64,000 bases of DNA, taken from Agrypnia vestita (taxonomy: Eukaryota > Arthropoda > Insecta > Trichoptera > Phryganeidae). Made by a program: the position numbers and the translations under genes. The notes beneath the pieces were generated by a model, which was not told the origin of the DNA, did not search any database, and saw only the letters and a program-made list of their open reading frames with translations. The DNA is taken from positions 1-64,000 of the forward strand of contig JADDOH010000176.1 of assembly GCA_016648135.1 (NCBI GenBank). The letters are read 5' to 3'. Shown in pieces: positions 58,612 through 64,000 of the stretch (its first letter is position 1; each line of letters opens with the position of its first letter).

Positions 58612-58631
58612 TATTAAAAATAGCTCACAAC

Positions 58632-59110
58632 AGGTAATGCAATCCCGAGTCGGGATTGCCCTTTCAGGATCCCTCAAGATTAGAATTTCCAATCCCGCGG
58701 CATCCCTACGTATCGGGATCCCGAAAACTTTTGTATTTTTTTGTTTGTTTATAGAGCTGAATAGCAATTAACGACAATGCCTTGCATTTTTATATCAGCA
58801 AGTTTTTATAGGCGTTTTCCGAGCATCAATCAGTCAATGTAGTAAAGTAAAAACTACTAACTAGTAGTAGTTTTTATTACTATGTTAGGTTGATAAAATA
58901 CAGCAAATATTATCCAAAGCTATTTTCATTATTTGAATGTGACATGAACATAAGTTTTAGTACTTACTAAAAGCTCTATAGACATATACAATTAAACATA
59001 AAAAACATAAAAAATGCTGATCAATCCCGATAATCTCGTCCGATTTTTCGGTTCAGGATTGATCTCGTAAAATGCCTCGAGATCTCGCGGGATCGGGATT
59101 GCATTCCCTA
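58632..59110. mobile_element. Non-autonomous hAT element with perfect 8-bp duplication
   Basis: The flanks CTCACAAC occur at 58624-58631 and 59111-59118. The ends AGGTAATGCAATCCCGA and ATCGGGATTGCATTCCCTA are inverted copies with small differences. Repeated TCGGGAT/ATCCCGA motifs fill both ends. No coding region. Confidence 0.9.
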
Positions 59111-59118
59111 CTCACAAC

Positions 59119-59847
59119 CTCATATTATGCACTACACCCGCTTAACTCTTAAGTCCCACATATGATTTTTCTAAACCACTTTTTGTTTAGAGGCATGTAT
59201 CAAGATCCTGTATGTATGAAGGGTATAGAAATGTAGGTAAGGGAATATAATTAGATCTGATAACTAATCTAGATCAACCCTCATTATTAAATAATAAAAA
59301 AACTCTGTATGTAGCTGTAAATGTTCTTAGATTGGATTTGTTTGAATCCATTTTATTGATTTGTTTTAAAAATCCATCATCTGCGCCGCATGATTCATAC
59401 AATTTTAATTATTATTTTTTAAACCAGACAACATTTATTATGAATTAACTCTTTCTACTATATTTGGGGAGTTTTTTTTTTAAGGTGCATCAAGTTTTTT
59501 TGCGTGATTTTATGTGATTCTGTTTGCATAATATCAAAGTAATCCATTACCGATCTTTAAAAAGCATGAATTATTTGTTTGTTCTTGTTATTAACTCAGT
59601 TTAGTTAGTTCCATATTTTACATATGTTGTATGGGTAATCCACATGATCTCCCCATCCACAATAGTAATAATTTCAAATGTCTGTCCGTAACTTCCTATT
59701 CAATAGCTGATCTTTCTGTTTTCAAAATCAATTTGATAGTTGATCTCATGCCGTTTTCATTAGTACGATTTTAAAATTGTTACTAAATAAAAAGAAAACT
59801 TCATAAAGTACACAGACACAGATTTTATTTTATTTTTTTAAAGACAT
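59119..59847. other. No gene recognised
   Basis: AT-rich DNA, with nothing recognised. Confidence 0.5.
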
Positions 59848-60179
59848 TAAGGCTCGGTTGCGCCAACAGAAGTAAATTTGGTTCGAGTAACATTGACCCG
59901 AGTAACTTTTTTTGCCCTCAGCTGAGAGTAAACTCGATTTCGGGTTGCACAAACGTCTTTTTTACCATGGTTAAACCAAGAGTTAGGCTAATAGGGTGCC
60001 AAGCGGAATAAACCACAAATACCGGATATGTTTATGGAATTTGATTTATTTCATTTTTTTACCACTGGCAATACCTACTTTTGCGGTTCAAAATAGTTTT
60101 AATAAACCAAACAAACGTCAAACAGCTTTTATTATCTGACATTTGATTTTGGATTTCCGGAGATTAAAAACGTGCAATC

Positions 60180-60451
60180 ATGTCTCAACTTTCTGGGTAA
60201 GCAAAATGTATATGGTATACGTGTTCTTATTATTATTCGCAATATTTCGGCATTGATCTTGAGAAATTTCGTGTCTGTTTTAGTTCAACAATGCGCTCGA
60301 CAAACTTCTCTCAAGAAGAAATGCAGAGGCTGAAAAGCAGGAGCACTTGCAGGAGAAGCATGCCAGTAATTTGGCTACCACGGCCCTTATTCAGGAGCAC
60401 TTGCAGGGGAAGCATGTTCTGTCTATTATACATGCTAAACAGTTGCAAGCC
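60180..60451 (+). pseudogene. Harbinger accessory (Myb/SANT-like) protein remnant, two exons
   Basis: Exon 1 encodes MSQLSG (60180-60196) and ends at donor GTAAGC. An 87-base intron ends at TTTTAG (60283). Exon 2 begins STMRSTNFSQEE, the usual start of the Myb/SANT-like domain of Harbinger accessory proteins. A deletion then changes the frame, and what follows (AEKQEHLQEKHASNLATTAL...) looks like the protein's C-terminal coiled coil, ending near 60451. A 28-base direct repeat (CAGGAGCACTTGCAGG) lies at 60343 and 60391. Not functional. Confidence 0.55.
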
Positions 60452-61187
60452 CTGCTGTAGCAGCAATTGAAAGAAAGGCATCAGTTGTGGATGGAGATGT
60501 CCAAAAAAAATTGATCCCTTCTTTTGACCATTCTCCATTTATCATTTTCTGGCTATAAATCTGTATGCTTATATGCCACGGTTTATACGACTGCTGCGGG
60601 CGGCACGGTCCTGCAAAGTACTATTAAAAAAATGTCAACCTAGAGACGATTGAGTAGGACTGATAAGGAAGCCTTTTTAGAACGGTCCTGGGTAAGCGGT
60701 GGGTACCATTCACTTATCATTTTTTGACGGAGAAGTCGAGCAACAGCTTATTCCTTTGGATTGCACCATTCTCTGGCCAAAGAGAAATACTGAAATGTAC
60801 TTGACTTTGTTTTTATATACCTAATGACTGCATCTATTGTGTTTTCTCTTGCTTCTCTATCTTTCTTCAATAAAATAAAAAGAGTTTTATACAAATAATA
60901 TTGTTTTATTATAGTTAATATGAATCTTTGTTACATTGTAGTAGGGAATACTTGCCGTACTAATCTGAAAATAATAAATTATTGAAATATAAATTATTTG
61001 GCATAATACTTCTAATTACATATTTGATTAAAAAACACTTCTTTTTACTTTTAAAATATGATTTTGTCTCATACACTTCTTCATTAGCTAATCTGTAATT
61101 GATAAATATAAAATTACTAATAATATGCATTTTCCTCCAAGATGTATTATTTTAATATAGTAGTAAATATAAAGAAAAGTTTCTTAC

Positions 61188-61370
61188 CTTAAAAAATATC
61201 TCCGACTCTTTCGACATTCGAAACCTGGCAAAAAATTTGACGTCATCCCACTGAAAATGATCAATTCGCTGACGATAAATCATCGGTTTGGGTAATAATA
61301 TGTATTCATACTTGAGATTATCATTGGACGAACTCTCACCGCTAAAATAACGCGTAATTAAAAGACTCAT
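61188..61370 (-). pseudogene. Harbinger transposase, first exon
   Basis: 61 codons from the ATG at 61368-61370 to a consensus donor AAG/GTAAGA at 61188. The segment DHFQWDDVKFFARFRMSKES is the region just before the catalytic domain in HARBI1-like transposases (pattern FxxxFRMSK). No DDE exon follows within the element, so the catalytic part has been deleted. The preserved splice donor suggests loss by internal deletion rather than decay. Confidence 0.65.
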
Positions 61371-61669
61371 TGTAATGTAAAATTGTAATGTTTACAAATT
61401 TCAATACGATAATGACAGTGACAAAATTCAAATGACAAGTACCTATATGGACAAATGTCACATTTTCAAATCAGCTGTGAGAGGACGGCCATTTTTTTAC
61501 CAATGATTTTACCTTTACCCGCCGATATCGGAGAGTAAAAAAAAGTTACTCATGTATGTACTTCGGCGAGTAAAATATTTTTTACCATCGGTGGCGCAAC
61601 CCGTTTTAGTAAAAAAGTTACTCGAGTAACTTTTTTTACCTTTACTTTCGATGGTGCAACTGGGTCTAA

Positions 61670-62405
61670 CAGAATAATGGGTACATGACACATAAAGAAT
61701 AATACATTATTAATTGAGATCTGCCCATTATTCTAATTACAGGTGTCTTCGATTTGATCACTTTTTACTGCAATTTAAGTAGTCATGTTCACGTCTAAAT
61801 TAAAATAGTTAAAAATACGCTACTGTTGCTGTTGATTTGGAATTAGGAGATTAAGGACACTATGTGCATATTTATTTTTCTGATGAAAATTAGTGTTTGT
61901 ATTCTGGCGTATTAAATAAAATAATAATGAGACAATTTTAAGTGATAATTAATATAACCATCTGTGTAGTATATATCTAGGTAGACTTATTGTAAACTAC
62001 TTTTTCCAAAATATCTATTTGAGAGTGAAAAATAAAAAAACGCAATACAGTATAAAACATGTATATATTTAAGAAAAATAGTATGATTAACTTACAAATT
62101 TGACAAAATAGTAAAAACAGATAAAAAAGTACATTGTTTTATTGTAATAGGTATATTTTTATAATTTTTTTTATATGCATTATTGCTTTAAGAATTTATG
62201 CCATAAGCTCTGTATAAATTTGTTTTGAAATTTGATCCACCATTCAATTACCAAACATCTTTATTTCTTTTTTACGAGTACCTACACCATTATTTTTCTA
62301 TTATTTGATTGCTTGAATGTTCATTAATTTTCCTTCTTTTTTATTGATGGTATTTTTATTGAATAAATAAAAATATTAGTTAAATCTATGCAATAAAAAT
62401 TATAT
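61670..62405. other. No gene recognised
   Basis: AT-rich intergenic DNA downstream of the dynein gene, with nothing recognised. Confidence 0.5.
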
Positions 62406-62409
62406 TTTC

Positions 62410-62575
62410 TTTTTCTTTTTTTAAACTTCACCAGGCCAATAGAACCCAGTTACTGAAGTTGTTACCTACAGCACAAAAACACCCAAAGTCAAGTAAGTCA
62501 CATAGAATTATTGAGACCTCACTGGGAAACGAACCCGGAACCTCGGCGAGAGAAGCCAGTATCATGCCCACAATA
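62410..62575 (-). mobile_element. tRNA-derived SINE
   Basis: The minus strand begins GGGCATGATACTGGCTTCTC, then GCCGAGGTTCCGGGTTCGTT, which contains a B-box-like GGTTCGTTTCC, followed by a tRNA-unrelated tail to about 62410. It is different from the 24690/45395 family. Confidence 0.55.
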
Positions 62576-62861
62576 AAAAAATTAGAATTGAAATAGAATA
62601 GAAAAAAAATGAATAGAAAAATAGAAATAGAAGATGATTTACTGAATGCATTTTGATTTTCAGTGAGTTCGGTTTTGCATTCCAAATGATTTAACCGTAA
62701 TTTTTTTTTTCTCTACTGCAGTTGGCTTTTTTTTTTTATCATTGTATACAACTTTACATTTATTATTGTATGTTTCTCGTTAAATTGAAATATATAAAGT
62801 AATGTTCGGTGACATCACATTTTTTTGGTAATTGGATAGGCAAGTTAACTTTTTTTTGGCA

Positions 62862-62867
62862 TTTATT
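62862..62867 (-). terminator. Poly(A) signal of the dynein gene
   Basis: AATAAA on the minus strand, about 50 bases after the dynein stop codon at 62916-62918. Confidence 0.65.
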
Positions 62868-62915
62868 TAAAGTCATATAATGTTTGATTTTAAGTTGCCA
62901 GATTTTAATATACAA

Positions 62916-63212
62916 TTAGTCATCTAGCTGTGTCAAGCAAGCCACGCCTCTATTAATCCAATGTCTTTCTGGAAGGTCAGTCCTGAATGTCATGTTTGTG
63001 ACAAAATTACTGGAGTGGCCCGTAGTGGCCAGGACACCTCTCCTCGCACTGGTTTTGTAGATAGGGCAGAAGTAACATGGAGGAGGGTTGAAGTCCTGTT
63101 TCTTGGCAGGTTTTAGCCAAATGACCGGCACCGTATCAAAAAGGATCTTGGGTAGAGACTCGTCCAGCTGGCCTTTTGTGCGGTTCCAACGAGCACCTTC
63201 GAGGAAAAGCCC
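62916..63212 (-). CDS. Axonemal dynein heavy chain, last exon (DNAH3/7/12-like)
   Basis: It encodes the last 98 residues of an axonemal dynein heavy chain, the motor that bends cilia and sperm flagella. The exon starts just after an acceptor (ATAATTGCAG at 63213) with [11 protein letters not shown] in phase 0. It continues [40 protein letters not shown] and [15 protein letters not shown] before TAA (62916-62918). These are the conserved C-terminal cap motifs of dynein heavy chains ([15 protein letters not shown], CPxYKTSxRxGxLxTTGHSxNFV). The QLDD-type end points to the DNAH3/7/12 group. The remaining exons lie beyond the right edge or in unseen places to the right. Confidence 0.93.
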   Translation of the reverse strand, partial: GLFLEGARWNRTKGQLDESLPKILFDTVPVIWLKPAKKQDFNPPPCYFCPIYKTSARRGVLATTGHSSNFVTNMTFRTDLPERHWINRGVACLTQLDD

Positions 63213-64000
63213 CTGCAATTATTCATTCACATTGGTTTTTTTACAATTTAAAATGTCATTAAAAGTGAAATTATTGCTTTTGAAATTACGTTTCTCAACA
63301 TTTTAGTCTTCGAACTATTTGAATCTTCTTAGGATTTTCAAACATCCTGTACACGAAAATCCTATTTAACATAATTAATTCAGCCTTTAATTACAATTCG
63401 CTAATCGCTAATTGTAATGTGCTAATTGTAAATCAAACATAGTAAACAATATAATTAAAGGAATGAAAAACAATGCATGAATTTTTATTTTGTGAATAAC
63501 TGGTCTGATTTTGTGAAACTTAAAATTATTTTCCAACACATAAATTCATATATTTTTCCTCGGGAACCAACACTGATATTTAATATTTGGATTCAGAATA
63601 CGAAAACTTCATTTATATATGACTATGTACTGAGGAGCGAAATGTTCATATTGATAATGAACGAAACAATAAAAAAAAGAATATCAAGTGGGTCGATAAT
63701 GGTCAATAACGATAAATGAAATTTATCGTTTGATCAATATTATCATTTGTTTAATCGATATTGAAAGATATTAATCAATAACCGCTTTTGTTATCGTCAC
63801 TTATTGTTAATACTCAACTAATACCTATTAATATTGTTTGATTTTGTACAACCTTGAAAATTAACGAACAAATTTTTTTTTCGTAATTTTCGTATGTAAT
63901 AAAGAAATCAATTTAACTAACAAAATTTTATTATCAAAATTTTATTAACAGTTTTATTAAAAACTATCATAGATTTTCATTACAATACTTTAAATCAGAA
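63213..64000 (-). other. Dynein intron by inference; no further exon seen
   Basis: AT-rich DNA to the window end with no dynein-like coding sequence. It is intron because the exon at 62916-63212 begins at a splice acceptor. Confidence 0.6.

Larger units (their letters stand above)
59851..61666. mobile_element. PIF/Harbinger element with two truncated genes
   Basis: 1816 bp flanked by TAA (59848-59850, 61667-61669). The ends GGCTCGGTTGCGCC and GGTGCAACTGGGTC form the GGTTGCRCC-type terminal repeat common in insect Harbinger elements. GAGTAACTTTTTT motifs repeat near both ends. A Myb/SANT-type gene reads rightward from 60180 and a transposase gene reads leftward from 61370. Both lack most of their length. 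Confidence 0.85.

Overview
This window is AT-rich, transposon-crowded eukaryotic DNA, almost certainly from an insect. It has no operons and no long uninterrupted reading frames. The two host coding pieces are both single exons bounded by consensus splice sites, and the mobile elements (mariner, pogo, hAT, PIF/Harbinger, Penelope-like and non-LTR elements) are typical of insects. I cannot name the species.

Host genes, both on the minus strand. (1) 54650-55008 is the first coding exon of a forkhead-box K factor (FOXK), with an almost complete FHA domain. It ends at a GTAAGT donor and its next exon is not visible, so much or all of 1-54649 may be FOXK intron 1 (inference). (2) 62916-63212 is the last exon of an axonemal dynein heavy chain of the DNAH3/7/12 type, with stop codon and poly(A) signal. 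A tRNA-Arg(ACG)-like sequence with damaged stems lies at 49400-49472.

Nearly everything else is mobile or repeat DNA, often nested. Two mariner copies (2200-3485, 57327-58611) keep the DD34D catalytic residues but carry premature stops. A decayed pogo-like element (12638-14662) sits in a small MITE and itself contains a LINE copy with an inverted 5' part. Two related PIF/Harbinger elements with a MADF fragment (23322-24085, 46233-47092) lie in opposite orientation, the second inside a foldback element. A different Harbinger (59851-61666) keeps two truncated genes. Four hAT-type remnants or elements are seen (to 457, 44952-45697, 47851-48509, 58632-59110). A head-to-head inverted pair of Penelope-like elements with a GIY-YIG endonuclease occupies about 37600-39427. 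A foldback family occurs about ten times. Several LINE 3' ends and three tRNA-derived SINEs are scattered through the window.

The most unusual signals are: a complete candidate type I hammerhead ribozyme at 15785-15843 in a short repeat, with decayed relatives at 53801-53856 and 53138-53206; clusters of short GC-rich perfect hairpins (20759-20915, 49714-49854); and several long perfect palindromes (749-844, 33901-33963, 44400-44437). I found no CRISPR array, no bacterial-type operon and no recognisable viral gene.
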